Shown here: piece after piece, positions 61,101-62,000 of the stretch
Numbering within the stretch: position 1 is the first letter of the stretch
How the letters are laid out: each line of letters starts with the position of its first letter
Assembly: GCA_030141605.1 (NCBI GenBank)
Contig: JAQGDQ010000616.1
Coordinates: forward strand, 1 to 62,000
Direction: 5' to 3'
DNA length: 62,000 nucleotides
Source: Tubiluchus corallicola
Lineage: Eukaryota; Priapulida; Priapulimorpha; Priapulimorphida; Tubiluchidae
Program-made: the position numbers and the translations under genes
Notes under the pieces: model-generated
Database searches by the model: none
Seen by the model: the letters and a program-made list of their open reading frames with translations, nothing else
Told to the model about the DNA's origin: nothing

Positions 61101-61195
61101 TCTTTTTTCTGCAGCATGGCATCATATGTGGCTCCCTCTTCTGACTGTGGTATCCTCGGTGCACGTCCGTCGGCTACCAAGTTCACAGCTTCTAC
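14995..61195 (-). CDS. ALDH1L: 10-formyltetrahydrofolate dehydrogenase, 5'-incomplete, 18 exons
   Basis: This enzyme oxidises 10-formyl-THF to THF and CO2 with NADP+, controlling the one-carbon folate pool. The family has cytosolic (ALDH1L1) and mitochondrial (ALDH1L2) members. Eighteen exons with GT-AG borders join without frameshift into 2,202 nt: 61091-61195, 60541-60633, 57643-57780, 56467-56592, 56168-56253, 40956-41103, 40126-40257, 38452-38567, 35858-36008, 34972-35148, 34014-34101, 33145-33238, 31379-31478, 30276-30374, 28421-28494, 26762-26959, 24431-24630, 14995-15071. Visible in order are the end of the formyltransferase region, the carrier domain with '[11 protein letters not shown]' (phosphopantetheine Ser), and a complete ALDH domain with 'PWNYPL', 'GFTGSTE', 'LELGGKSP' (general-base Glu), 'GENCIAAGR' (nucleophile Cys) and '[10 protein letters not shown]'. 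All key residues of that part are intact. The N-terminal catalytic formyltransferase part (~190 residues) lies right of the window. ALDH1L1 versus ALDH1L2 cannot be decided without it. A 7-residue C-terminal extension follows the usual 'VEY' end. Confidence 0.96.
15475..16815. repeat. 92-bp minisatellite with alternating 184-bp higher-order unit, ~14 copies
   Basis: A 92-bp unit containing 'TGGTCACTGGTCACTGAAG' recurs at exact 92-bp steps (15591, 15683, 15775 and so on). Two variants alternate. Type A has GCCTGGAC, AGATCTATGG and TTGAGCAA; type B has GACTGAAC, AGAGCTATGG and TTGAACAA. This gives a 184-bp higher-order repeat for about five cycles before mixed units follow. It lies in the last ALDH1L intron, about 400 bp from the last exon. 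Confidence 0.95.
17411..17485 (+). mobile_element. tRNA-derived SINE head
   Basis: 'TGGTCTAGCTCGGAGGCG' fits an RNA polymerase III A box and 'GGTTCAATTCC' a B box about 35 bp downstream, with tRNA-like spacing. There is no convincing cloverleaf, so it is more likely a SINE than a tRNA gene. Confidence 0.55.
17500..18240. other. Unassigned intron sequence
   Basis: AT-rich with a (TTTA)n run near 17,657-17,680. ORFs 17438-17722 and 17891-18133 are low-complexity hydrophobic readings of AT-rich DNA. Confidence 0.4.
18240..18385 (+). mobile_element. Possible LINE 3' end
   Basis: T- and G-rich sequence ending in 'GGAAATAAAATATTAAATATT' style AT repeats, as in the 3' tails of CR1-like non-LTR elements. 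No coding part was recognised. Confidence 0.3.
18765..18985 (+). repeat. Dispersed repeat, copy 2 of 3
   Basis: Shares 'AATGTGCCAAA', 'GATACAAAAGTTTTAAATCA' and 'AACAAGTCGAAAAATAAATA' with the copy at 22697-22915, and its first part with 6413-6520. Confidence 0.6.
19013..19460 (-). repeat. (CAGT)n/(CAAT)n tetranucleotide tract on a LINE-like 3' end
   Basis: About 100 bp of CAGT repeats pass into CAAT repeats (to ~19,152), then 'TTTATTTCACTGCAGCAATA'. On the minus strand this reads as a unique 3' UTR followed by 'AAATAAATTGATTGATTG', the typical (ATTG)n tail of L2/CR1-like LINEs. The CAGT part looks like a later expansion of that tail. Confidence 0.65.
19461..20464. other. Unassigned intron sequence
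   Basis: No gene. From about 20,280 diverged 'GCCATCTATGG' strings appear, the degenerate edge of the minisatellite that follows. Confidence 0.4.
20465..22068. repeat. 57-bp minisatellite, ~28 copies, open reading frame of 495 codons
   Basis: The 57-bp unit contains 'GTGCTACTGTCTCCATCTAT', 'GATAAGAATAAAAGCTTAAA' and CAATGT. It stays in frame, so the plus strand reads 26 copies of a 19-residue peptide (core '[19 protein letters not shown]'). It lies inside an ALDH1L intron on the opposite strand. The left edge decays gradually. There is no signal peptide, splice-linked exon or known domain, so I regard the ORF as a by-product of a unit length divisible by three. Confidence 0.9.
22069..22690. 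other. Unassigned intron sequence
   Basis: No supported ORF or repeat. Confidence 0.4.
22697..22915 (+). repeat. Dispersed repeat, copy 3 of 3
   Basis: Begins 'CAGGTGATGCAAAAAATGTG' and ends around 'CAACAAGTCAAAAAAATAAA'. It matches the copies near 6413 and 18765 in order. Confidence 0.6.
23035..23115 (-). mobile_element. tRNA-like SINE fragment
   Basis: On the minus strand 'GGTCTCAGGTTCAAATCCTG' matches a tRNA T arm/B box. A weak A box may lie upstream. No full cloverleaf could be folded. Confidence 0.4.
23230..23720 (+). repeat. Diverged ~500-bp direct repeat, left copy
   Basis: Shares with 25945-26420, in the same order: 'ACTACGTTATGATG', 'TTGGACTTCTATATTCCAGG' (TTTGACTTTTGTATTCTAGC in the other), 'GGTTGCTA' and 'AACTTTAACAG'. 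Likely two copies of one interspersed element. Family unknown. Confidence 0.6.
24045..24185 (+). mobile_element. tRNA-derived SINE, complete-looking head
   Basis: A box 'TTAGCTGGATGGTAGTG' and B box 'GGTTCAACTCTC' lie at tRNA-like spacing, with a GACT...AGTC closing pair. The tail contains 'CTTAAAAAGTAGTAC' and ends in TAATAATAAC. The tail matches the copy at 52660-52830. Confidence 0.75.
24431..24630 (-). CDS. ALDH1L exon 17
   Basis: 200 nt: '[20 protein letters not shown]', then '[20 protein letters not shown]' and [10 protein letters not shown]. This is the conserved C-terminal ALDH signature. Confidence 0.97.
25365..25727 (+). mobile_element. Non-LTR retrotransposon 3' end with (CTATGT)n tail
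   Basis: A segment from 'GAAACTACTACATATGATAA' through 'GGGCAGGAGACTAGATGACC' to 'GGAGAAAATAAATGTTCTAT', ending in CTATGT repeats. The same sequence occurs reversed at 36935-37287, and its first half again forward at 37302-37465. The tail repeat and truncation pattern fit LINE insertions. Confidence 0.7.
25945..26420 (+). repeat. Diverged ~500-bp direct repeat, right copy
   Basis: Partner of 23230-23720; see there. It ends about 340 bp before ALDH1L exon 16. Confidence 0.6.
26762..26959 (-). CDS. ALDH1L exon 16
   Basis: 198 nt: '[20 protein letters not shown]', a [20 protein letters not shown] stretch and '[13 protein letters not shown]'. ESFGPV is the conserved ALDH motif. Confidence 0.97.
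27090..27720 (+). repeat. ~630-bp dispersed repeat, copy 1
   Basis: Shares 'CACGAGCGTGTTGCACATGT', 'GAAGTACAGTGCTACTGT' and 'GTGGTAA.AATTCTTTCACG' in order with 47745-48365. A G13-14 run at 27,228-27,241 replaces a mixed sequence in the other copy. Confidence 0.75.
28421..28494 (-). CDS. ALDH1L exon 15
   Basis: 24 codons plus 2 nt: '[20 protein letters not shown]' then PQNH, matching the family's KIG-PLDR-T-HGPQNH. It is too short to stand out as an ORF and was found by filling the gap between its neighbours. Confidence 0.94.
28495..29574. other. Unassigned intron sequence
   Basis: Several loosely repeated 'TTCACATCA' and 'ATAAGTT' motifs between 28,860 and 29,310. The 96-codon minus ORF at 29031-29321 is Cys-rich but has no family resemblance. 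Confidence 0.35.
29575..30167. mobile_element. pogo/Tigger-like nonautonomous DNA element
   Basis: Ends 'CAGTAAAGTAACTT' and the inverse of 'CAGTAAACTACATATAACTC' are flanked by TA on both sides (29575-29576, 30166-30167). Internal 'CGAGTTATA' and 'TTCGAGTTATACCC' motifs repeat near both ends, as in Tigger-type elements. 589 bp, no transposase. Confidence 0.65.
30276..30374 (-). CDS. ALDH1L exon 14: catalytic cysteine
   Basis: 33 codons, phase 0 both ends: '[20 protein letters not shown]' then [13 protein letters not shown]. Cys in GENC is the nucleophile (Cys707 in rat). The acceptor 'CTGTAG' is followed upstream by two further acceptor-like copies. Confidence 0.96.
30371..30500 (-). repeat. 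Tandem repeat of the ALDH1L exon 14 acceptor (57/56-bp unit, 3 copies)
   Basis: 'TTGCCTACAGAAACACA' occurs at 30371, 30428 and 30484. On the minus strand each copy reads a pyrimidine-rich run, CTGTAG and GCAAGCG or similar, so each looks like the true acceptor plus the first exon bases. If an upstream copy were used, the reading frame would meet the TAG of the next acceptor. Confidence 0.9.
30748..30924. mobile_element. Small hAT-like MITE with perfect 8-bp target duplication
   Basis: The element spans 30756-30916. Ends are 'CAGGGATGTTA' and the inverse of 'TAGGAATGTTA'; 'GTTAGAAT' is duplicated at both borders. CGATA-rich interior, related to 13434-14147 in inverted orientation. Confidence 0.9.
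31019..31400 (-). repeat. 81-bp repeat carrying the ALDH1L exon 13 donor, 5 copies
   Basis: 'TTACCTGTCTGACAGCTCTC' (reverse of exon end plus donor) occurs at 31051, 31132, 31213, 31294 and 31375, exactly 81 bp apart. Each unit repeats the last exon codons (MERAVRQ), a GTAAGT donor and a second CAG/GTAAAC donor-like site. 81 nt is 27 codons and the unit has no stop in the exon frame, so any donor would keep the protein in frame and add multiples of 27 residues, or 12 residues via the second site. Confidence 0.95.
31379..31478 (-). CDS. ALDH1L exon 13: general-base glutamate; donor lies in a repeat array
   Basis: 33 codons after the split Ser: '[20 protein letters not shown]' then [13 protein letters not shown]. 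Glu in LELGGK is the general base (Glu673 in rat ALDH1L1). The donor 'CAG/GTAAGT' is the first of five tandem copies (see 31019-31400). Confidence 0.95.
31665..32440. repeat. 33-bp TTAGG-rich minisatellite, ~23 copies
   Basis: The unit is 'GTTAGGATTAGTTAGGTTGT' plus GGGATTAGGAAAA. It is rich in TTAGG/ATTAG strings reminiscent of telomere repeats, but each unit is longer and strand-asymmetric. It lies in the ALDH1L intron between exons 12 and 13. Confidence 0.93.
32820..33097. mobile_element. hAT-type MITE with perfect 8-bp target duplication
   Basis: The element spans 32828-33089. Inverted ends 'CAGGGCCTATTTCA' are exact. 'GCCATGCC' is duplicated at 32820-32827 and 33090-33097. It contains a (TC)n run near 32,930-32,953. 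It lies 48 bp from the ALDH1L exon 12 donor. Confidence 0.95.
33145..33238 (-). CDS. ALDH1L exon 12: Rossmann loop
   Basis: '[20 protein letters not shown]' then MK and a split Ser codon. GFTGSTE is the NAD(P)-binding loop of ALDHs. Confidence 0.97.
33728..33800. repeat. (TGT)n/(ATT)n microsatellite
   Basis: A trinucleotide run of TGT passing into ATT/ATC variants. The apparent minus-strand Gln/Asn-rich ORFs here are repeat translations. Confidence 0.85.
34014..34101 (-). CDS. ALDH1L exon 11
   Basis: 29 codons plus 1 nt: '[15 protein letters not shown]' at the end, a canonical ALDH segment. Acceptor 'CTATAG', donor 'GTACGT'. Confidence 0.96.
34972..35148 (-). CDS. ALDH1L exon 10: cofactor-binding segment
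   Basis: 59 codons with '[20 protein letters not shown]' and '[12 protein letters not shown]'. This holds the conserved ALDH Asn (PWN) and the Lys (LKPA) that contact the active site and the NADP+ cofactor. Confidence 0.97.
35566..35800. repeat. 57-bp minisatellite, 4 copies
   Basis: 'TTTCTGTACATCCTAATAAG' and variants recur at 35582, 35639, 35696 and 35753. The unit includes 'CTGCATTAAAATTTAGTACC'. Open in one plus frame as a 19-residue repeat. Intronic, ending about 60 bp from ALDH1L exon 9. Confidence 0.9.
35858..36008 (-). CDS. ALDH1L exon 9
   Basis: 1 nt plus 50 codons, including '[20 protein letters not shown]' then CDKIQ, near-identical to the vertebrate enzyme. Confidence 0.96.
36200..36930. 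other. Unassigned intron sequence
   Basis: Contains a GC-rich patch with repeated 'GGGTACCC' near 36,320-36,355. No gene seen. Confidence 0.35.
36935..37465. mobile_element. Head-to-head LINE palindrome
   Basis: 36935-37287 is a reversed copy of the LINE 3' end at 25365-25727, including its (CATAGA)n tail. 37302-37465 repeats the first ~165 bp of that segment in forward orientation. The two arms form a long inverted repeat with a loop of about 14 bp near 37,288-37,301. The 32-bp minisatellite begins 13 bp beyond the right arm. Confidence 0.8.
37478..38341. repeat. 32-bp minisatellite, ~26 copies, open in all three plus frames
   Basis: The unit is 'TTCATTGTTTGGAGCCAGGC' plus AGAAAGATCAGC. 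A longer variant with TGCATTTTCATTG is interspersed. Because 32 is not divisible by three, each frame cycles through all readings. No reading contains a stop, giving three overlapping ORFs of about 290-330 codons. Intronic and antisense to ALDH1L; not considered coding. Confidence 0.95.
38452..38567 (-). CDS. ALDH1L exon 8
   Basis: 38 codons plus 2 nt, with '[20 protein letters not shown]' then [11 protein letters not shown]. This is the conserved ALDH segment 'A..DVD.A..AA..AF..G.W..M..R.RG'. It lies 110 bp from the end of the 32-bp minisatellite. Confidence 0.95.
38760..39760 (-). mobile_element. Non-LTR retrotransposon remnant with reverse transcriptase core
   Basis: The minus strand carries '[20 protein letters not shown]' and 'LQYADDIA' (39460-39690), the conserved polymerase motifs with the catalytic YADD box. 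Further on (about 38,860-39,010) it carries '[20 protein letters not shown]' and GGQLLTSI, typical of the C-terminal region of LINE endonuclease-RT proteins. Frames are broken between them, so the copy is dead. It sits in the ALDH1L exon 7-8 intron in the gene's own orientation. Confidence 0.85.
40126..40257 (-). CDS. ALDH1L exon 7: start of ALDH domain
   Basis: 44 codons with '[20 protein letters not shown]' then [10 protein letters not shown], the usual N-terminal strand of the aldehyde dehydrogenase fold. Confidence 0.94.
40572..40716 (+). mobile_element. Telomere-repeat MITE, copy 1
   Basis: Inverted ends 'AGTTTACAAATCCCCACACA' and the inverse of 'AGTTTACAATTCCCCACACA' enclose 'AGAAATTAGTTCGTGAAGCG' and about 75 bp of TTAGGG/TTAGGA-like repeats. 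Same organisation as copies 2 and 3. Confidence 0.8.
40781..40830 (-). mobile_element. Telomere-repeat MITE, partial copy 4
   Basis: 'TTCCCACACAATTTAAATAC' followed by CTAACCCTACCCTAACCC matches the right half of copy 1 in inverted orientation, 65 bp away. The two could form a hairpin. Confidence 0.7.
40956..41103 (-). CDS. ALDH1L exon 6: end of carrier domain and linker
   Basis: 1 nt plus 49 codons, '[11 protein letters not shown]' and '[16 protein letters not shown]', matching the family. The linker '[16 protein letters not shown]' is variable in the family. Confidence 0.95.
41190..41350 (+). mobile_element. LINE-like 3' end with (ATGACTT)n tail
   Basis: 'GTGCAAGGTGAAATAAATGA' followed by CTTATGACTTAAATGACTT repeats is the form of a CR1-like LINE tail. 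The hAT element starts directly after it. Confidence 0.5.
41354..42023 (-). mobile_element. Internally deleted hAT transposon with target duplication
   Basis: The element spans 41362-42015. Ends 'CAGGGGTCCCCAAACT' and the inverse of 'TAGGGGTCTCCAAGTT'; target duplications CGTTAGAG and CGCTAGAG. It retains the end of a transposase gene on the minus strand (next entry). The rest of the coding region is gone. Confidence 0.92.
41690..41872 (-). pseudogene. hAT transposase, C-terminal dimerisation domain remnant
   Basis: The minus strand reads '[20 protein letters not shown]' then TKQRNRW and '[15 protein letters not shown]', ending at a stop. This is the FPSSY-E-GFS-TKxRNRL-RxDLRLxL pattern of ZBED/SCAND3-like hAT transposases. 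The usual 'ERxFS' is degraded, and the N-terminal zinc finger and catalytic core are absent. Confidence 0.88.
42030..43960. other. Intron/upstream region of the nested receptor gene
   Basis: No exon recognised. Near 42,230-42,540 an AT-rich segment ends 'GGAATCAAAAAATTGAATTG', which looks like another LINE tail. The receptor's promoter and 5' UTR should lie in this interval, but I see no certain TATA box. Confidence 0.35.
43961..44356 (+). CDS. NMDA-like receptor exon 1: signal peptide and start of amino-terminal domain
   Basis: 132 codons, phase 0 at the end (CAG/GTATCT). ATG chosen because a hydrophobic leader follows directly. Contains '[20 protein letters not shown]', as expected for a periplasmic-binding-like fold. 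An additional 5' non-coding exon cannot be excluded. Confidence 0.8.
43961..53723 (+). CDS. NMDA-type ionotropic glutamate receptor subunit (GluN2/GluN3-like), 8 exons, complete
   Basis: A ligand-gated cation channel subunit acting in the plasma membrane with GluN1-type partners. Exons 43961-44356, 44882-46444, 47356-47489, 48551-48698, 50359-50478, 50928-51107, 52068-52133 and 53370-53723 join in frame to 986 residues with GT-AG borders. Residues ~1-22 form a signal peptide ([18 protein letters not shown]). An amino-terminal domain runs to ~380. S1 of the ligand-binding domain runs ~384-540, with '[18 protein letters not shown]' and the carboxylate-binding Arg505 (STTTERE). M1 ~545-566; pore loop '[14 protein letters not shown]' (Asn598-Asn599); M3 with '[11 protein letters not shown]' (628-635); S2 with Asp708 in 'VFLYDEPL'; M4 ~795-818; then a ~165-residue tail with CPRC and an acidic run. 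The S1 region (AVCLD-THD) is closest to GluN3 from memory of the family, but the pore Asn pair is GluN2-like. The whole gene lies in one ALDH1L intron, opposite strand. Confidence 0.93.
44882..46444 (+). CDS. NMDA-like receptor exon 2: amino-terminal domain, S1, M1-M3
   Basis: 521 codons in one exon. Starts after 'TTTTACAG' and ends GAG-CAG/GTACTG. Carries the rest of the amino-terminal domain, S1, and all of M1, the pore loop and M3. Contains the Cys-rich S1 loop ('CKRGAVCLD' ... '[12 protein letters not shown]'). Confidence 0.95.
47356..47489 (+). CDS. NMDA-like receptor exon 3: start of S2
   Basis: 44 codons plus 2 nt: '[20 protein letters not shown]' and onward to '[10 protein letters not shown]'. 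It follows 'CTTTTAAAG' and ends before GTACAC. SQAST aligns with the ligand-contacting Ser/Thr segment of S2. Confidence 0.87.
47537..47733 (+). mobile_element. Telomere-repeat MITE, copy 2
   Basis: Left end 'AGTTTAAAATTCCCCACTTA', then 'AAATTAGTTTATGAAGCAAA', about 110 bp of (GGGTTA)n and variants, and right end 'AAAATTGTAAACACC'. It starts 47 bp after exon 3 of the receptor gene. Confidence 0.8.
47745..48365 (+). repeat. ~620-bp dispersed repeat, copy 2
   Basis: Partner of 27090-27720; shared 'CACGAGCGTGTTGCACATGT' and flanking blocks in the same order. It sits in receptor intron 3 next to the telomere-repeat MITE. Confidence 0.75.
48551..48698 (+). CDS. NMDA-like receptor exon 4: S2
   Basis: 148 nt completing the split Arg codon, with '[19 protein letters not shown]' and '[20 protein letters not shown]'. 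Asp in LYDE is the conserved amino-group contact; GKPF is shared with GluN3. Confidence 0.92.
48800..49380. other. Unassigned intron sequence
   Basis: No exon or repeat recognised except a short (TA)n run at 49,365-49,382. Confidence 0.35.
49383..49769. mobile_element. MITE, family shared with 55786-56138
   Basis: The element spans 49391-49761. Ends 'TAGGGGTGAGCATTCT' and the inverse of 'TACGGGTGAGCATAGA'; flanks ATGACCAC and ATAGCCAC match at 6 of 8 positions. Interior shares 'CATTCTCTACCAGATAGTG', 'GAATCGAATC' and 'GTGCACAGAAAT' with the second copy. Confidence 0.75.
50359..50478 (+). CDS. NMDA-like receptor exon 5: end of S2
   Basis: 40 codons: '[20 protein letters not shown]', matching the family's xxGFxxxLxxKW---C segment with the disulphide Cys. 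Borders 'CTCAACAG' and 'GTAGAT'. Confidence 0.92.
50749..50885 (-). mobile_element. Telomere-repeat MITE, copy 3 (reversed)
   Basis: 'TGCAATTCCCCACACAATTT' on the left and 'TTGTAAACT' on the right, with CCCTAA-type repeats inside and 'CAAACTAATTTCTTGTGTGA' near the right end: the same parts as copies 1 and 2, reversed. It ends 42 bp before receptor exon 6, overlapping the expected branch-point area. Confidence 0.8.
50928..51107 (+). CDS. NMDA-like receptor exon 6: M4
   Basis: 60 codons: '[20 protein letters not shown]' then [10 protein letters not shown], the final membrane segment with the conserved Gly-Leu/Phe-E-W/H pattern. Acceptor 'CTCCTTTAG' and donor 'AGG/GTGTGT'. Confidence 0.92.
51431..51870. 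repeat. 30-bp minisatellite with hairpin in each unit, ~14 copies
   Basis: The unit is 'CTGTAACAGTTATGTGTTAC' plus CTGTAATTGT. GTAACA and TGTTAC are exact inverses around a 6-nt loop, so every unit can form a small hairpin. Open in one plus frame (10-residue repeat) but lies in receptor intron 6, not coding. Confidence 0.93.
52068..52133 (+). CDS. NMDA-like receptor exon 7: cytoplasmic tail
   Basis: 22 codons: [20 protein letters not shown] and FH. Borders 'TTTTGCAG' and 'GTATGG'; length divisible by three, so it could be skipped without frameshift. Supported by splice sites and phase only. Confidence 0.65.
52655..52830 (+). mobile_element. tRNA-derived SINE
   Basis: A box 'TATAGCTCAATTGTAGCG' and B box 'GGTTCAACTCCC', then 'AACTTAAAAAATTGTAC' and an (AAT)n end, matching the tail of 24045-24185. 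In receptor intron 7. Confidence 0.75.
53370..53723 (+). CDS. NMDA-like receptor exon 8: C-terminal tail and stop
   Basis: 117 codons plus TAA after 'CTCCTTCAG'. Pro/Ser-rich, with 'CPRCAWKF', an eight-Glu run followed by SDIG, and a basic end. There is no PDZ ligand at the terminus (ends RKQQ). Assignment rests on the open frame, phase and position. Confidence 0.72.
   Translation, partial: DPSPRRQSIISSEKPQPISSETNHTQCPRCAWKFVVQRPRAASMPASFQPIYQLPSTSAKFKVPSPVMSEAEEEEEEEEESDIGAVPALTLRQDIQIYTNKQVSVKKRQVNYGRKQQ
54037..54042 (+). promoter_or_regulatory. Candidate polyadenylation signal of the receptor gene
   Basis: The clearest AATAAA after the stop codon, 314 nt downstream and overlapping a second (AATAAATAAA). 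Inferred from position only. Confidence 0.3.
54100..55775. other. Unassigned; short transposon-like ends
   Basis: Includes a (TA)n run at 54,358-54,378 and, near 54,808, 'CAGTGGCGGCTCGTG', which resembles the start of known hAT elements but has no partner end here. No exon seen. Confidence 0.35.
55778..56146. mobile_element. MITE, second copy of the 49391 family, opposite orientation
   Basis: The element spans 55786-56138. Its reverse complement begins 'GGGTGTCAGTATTCTCTACC' and shares 'AATCGAATCGAA' and 'TTGTGACTTTT' with 49391-49761. Flanks ATTGCTGG and ATTGCCAG match at 6 of 8. It lies next to the donor of ALDH1L exon 5. Confidence 0.75.
56168..56253 (-). CDS. ALDH1L exon 5: carrier domain with phosphopantetheine serine
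   Basis: 28 codons plus 2 nt: '[16 protein letters not shown]'. The Ser in GAGSMDV aligns with the 4'-phosphopantetheine attachment serine of mammalian ALDH1L1 (Ser354). The large intron hosting the NMDA receptor gene follows. A MITE ends about 20-30 bp inside the donor. Confidence 0.95.
56467..56592 (-). CDS. ALDH1L exon 4
   Basis: 42 codons starting '[16 protein letters not shown]', matching the family's VKNIQLEDGKM segment, and running into the carrier domain. The acceptor region is tandemly duplicated (see 56574-56675). Confidence 0.92.
56574..56675 (-). repeat. 51-bp tandem duplication of the ALDH1L exon 4 acceptor
   Basis: 'CCAAACTTCTAATGTTCACC' at 56574 is repeated with one change at 56625, followed by the same 'AATGTTAATCAAATAATCAG'. 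Both copies contain pyrimidine run, CAG and GTGAACAT. Using the upstream copy would hit an in-frame TGA within ten codons, so only the downstream one gives a full protein. Confidence 0.92.
57643..57780 (-). CDS. ALDH1L exon 3
   Basis: 46 codons ending in 'LLFGNDGGV', matching the conserved LFGND motif. The middle, with an Arg-rich stretch, is divergent from vertebrate sequences. Acceptor 'CTTCTAG', donor 'GTACGA'. Confidence 0.9.
57791..57855 (-). repeat. 38-bp duplication at the branch-point side of the exon 3 acceptor
   Basis: 'CGATTTCAGTTATGCAGCCA' occurs at 57791 and 57829. On the minus strand each copy gives 'TGCATAACTGAAAT', a plausible branch-point region, just upstream of the CTTCTAG acceptor. 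Confidence 0.8.
57990..58372. mobile_element. Possible hAT-like MITE
   Basis: 'CCAGGGCCAAATTATGG' near 57,993 and the inverse of 'CCAGGGCTGGATTATAG' near 58,365 form imperfect inverted ends. No target-site duplication could be matched. Confidence 0.4.
58375..60540. other. Unassigned intron sequence
   Basis: AT-rich, no exon, no clear repeat. The 62-codon ORF at 59979-60167 has no known domain. Confidence 0.4.
60541..60633 (-). CDS. ALDH1L exon 2
   Basis: 31 codons including '[16 protein letters not shown]', the conserved IHNWIRG-PGAW segment at the end of the formyltransferase C-terminal domain. Borders 'TTACAG' and 'GTAAGT'. Confidence 0.95.
60960..61010 (+). mobile_element. Partial tRNA-like SINE
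   Basis: 'GCATAGCTGCCAAGAAAGC' and 'GGGTTCGATTCCTAAAAG' look like an A box and a B box, closely spaced. It may be a truncated copy. Confidence 0.35.
61091..61195 (-). CDS. ALDH1L exon 1 (of those in window): end of formyltransferase region
   Basis: 35 codons, phase 0 at both ends. Contains '[17 protein letters not shown]', matching the family's PEEGATYEGIQKKET segment. Acceptor 'CAACTTAG', donor 'GTAACA'. No further upstream exon is seen in 61,196-62,000. Confidence 0.93.
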
Positions 61196-61268
61196 CTAAG
61201 TTGAGAATAAGAATAAAACTTGCAATTTTTCTGAACTTTCAAAAACAAATTGATCACATTTTTGTCAT

Positions 61269-61806
61269 AAAAACACTTATATTATATTATTTTCTCATAT
61301 ATATATATATATATATATATACAGTCAACCCTCGTTAAACCGGACCCCGTTAGCCCGGATATCGGATAAGACGGACGTCATCCGTGGTAAAGGAAACGGA
61401 CCGATTTCCGAGCGAGCCGGAGCGCTAAACACAACGCGGCCTACCAACTCACCACGAGCCATTGACAGGCCGAAGCAGCTCGCGGTGCCGCCCAGGCTGC
61501 TACGATTCCCGCCAAAATTCAGTTTGCTTACCCCATCGAATACGTATACTGCACTTTTTTATTATTTAAACTGTATAATAATTTCTTTATCCTCACAGGT
61601 TAACTACTTTAAAGTAATATACAGTATAGTATATAGTGCAATGTATATAGGCCTTATTAAGGTGATTATTCCTGTATAATATAGACCATATATAGGCATA
61701 TAGGATAAATCGGACAATCGGCTAAACTGGACCCCCCCCCCCCCCAATTAGTCCGGTTTAACGAGGGTTGACTGTATATGAGAAAATAGTATAATAAGTG
61801 TTTGTA
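61269..61806. mobile_element. Tigger/pogo-like MITE within a larger inverted repeat
   Basis: The inner element spans 61322-61774 with perfect 23-bp inverted ends (start 'CAGTCAACCCTCGTTAAACC') and TA on both sides. Outside it, 61269-61300 ('AAAACACTTATATTATATTA' onward) and 61776-61806 are also inverse to each other. The left side has a (TA)n run at 61,300-61,320 and the right half a C-run at 61,732-61,745. No transposase. Confidence 0.88.
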
Positions 61807-62000
61807 TGTATGATATGTATGTGTGTATGTATGATGGCCTGTCTTTCTGTCATACTTGATAGAAAAACAATGACAAAGGATTAACGGATCAAATAACAAA
61901 TTACTTAGAGGATTTCAAAGTAAAAAGTTATTTATGAGAACGTCTTGTTCGGATCCAATTTGTCCAATTTGTCCAGTTTAATCCTACGTAATTCAATTGT

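Overview
The window is eukaryotic and animal: AT-rich DNA with long GT-AG introns, many tandem repeats, and remnants of non-LTR retrotransposons, tRNA-derived SINEs, hAT-type and pogo/Tigger-type elements. Two protein-coding genes can be assembled exon by exon. TTAGGG-like tracts occur inside repeats. The sequence fits an invertebrate metazoan, perhaps a marine deuterostome such as a tunicate, but it gives no firm species assignment.

Layout. About 1-14,640 holds no recognisable host gene: two minisatellites, a LINE reverse-transcriptase tail and several MITE-like elements. From 14,995 to beyond the right edge, on the minus strand, lies an ALDH1L gene (10-formyltetrahydrofolate dehydrogenase). 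Eighteen exons join in frame to 733 codons plus stop. They cover the end of the formyltransferase region, the carrier domain with its phosphopantetheine serine, and the whole aldehyde dehydrogenase domain. The first ~190 residues lie outside the window.

The 15.1-kb intron between ALDH1L exons 5 and 6 (41,104-56,167) contains a complete gene on the opposite strand, 43,961-53,723. It has eight exons and encodes a 986-residue NMDA-type ionotropic glutamate receptor subunit. Its ligand-binding domain looks GluN3-like, but its pore loop carries an Asn-Asn pair as in GluN2.

At least ten minisatellite or short-duplication loci lie within the ALDH1L span. Four short tandem duplications sit on intron ends. 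One multiplies a 5' splice donor five times with an 81-bp unit that stays in frame. At the other end of the same intron the 3' acceptor is present three times. A second unusual structure is a MITE-like element with ~20-bp inverted ends and a core of TTAGGG-like repeats, seen in three near-complete copies and one partial copy between 40.5 and 50.9 kb. I found no operon-like or immune-type system. The points of interest are the nested gene pair, the hybrid receptor subunit, the splice-site repeats and the telomere-repeat element.
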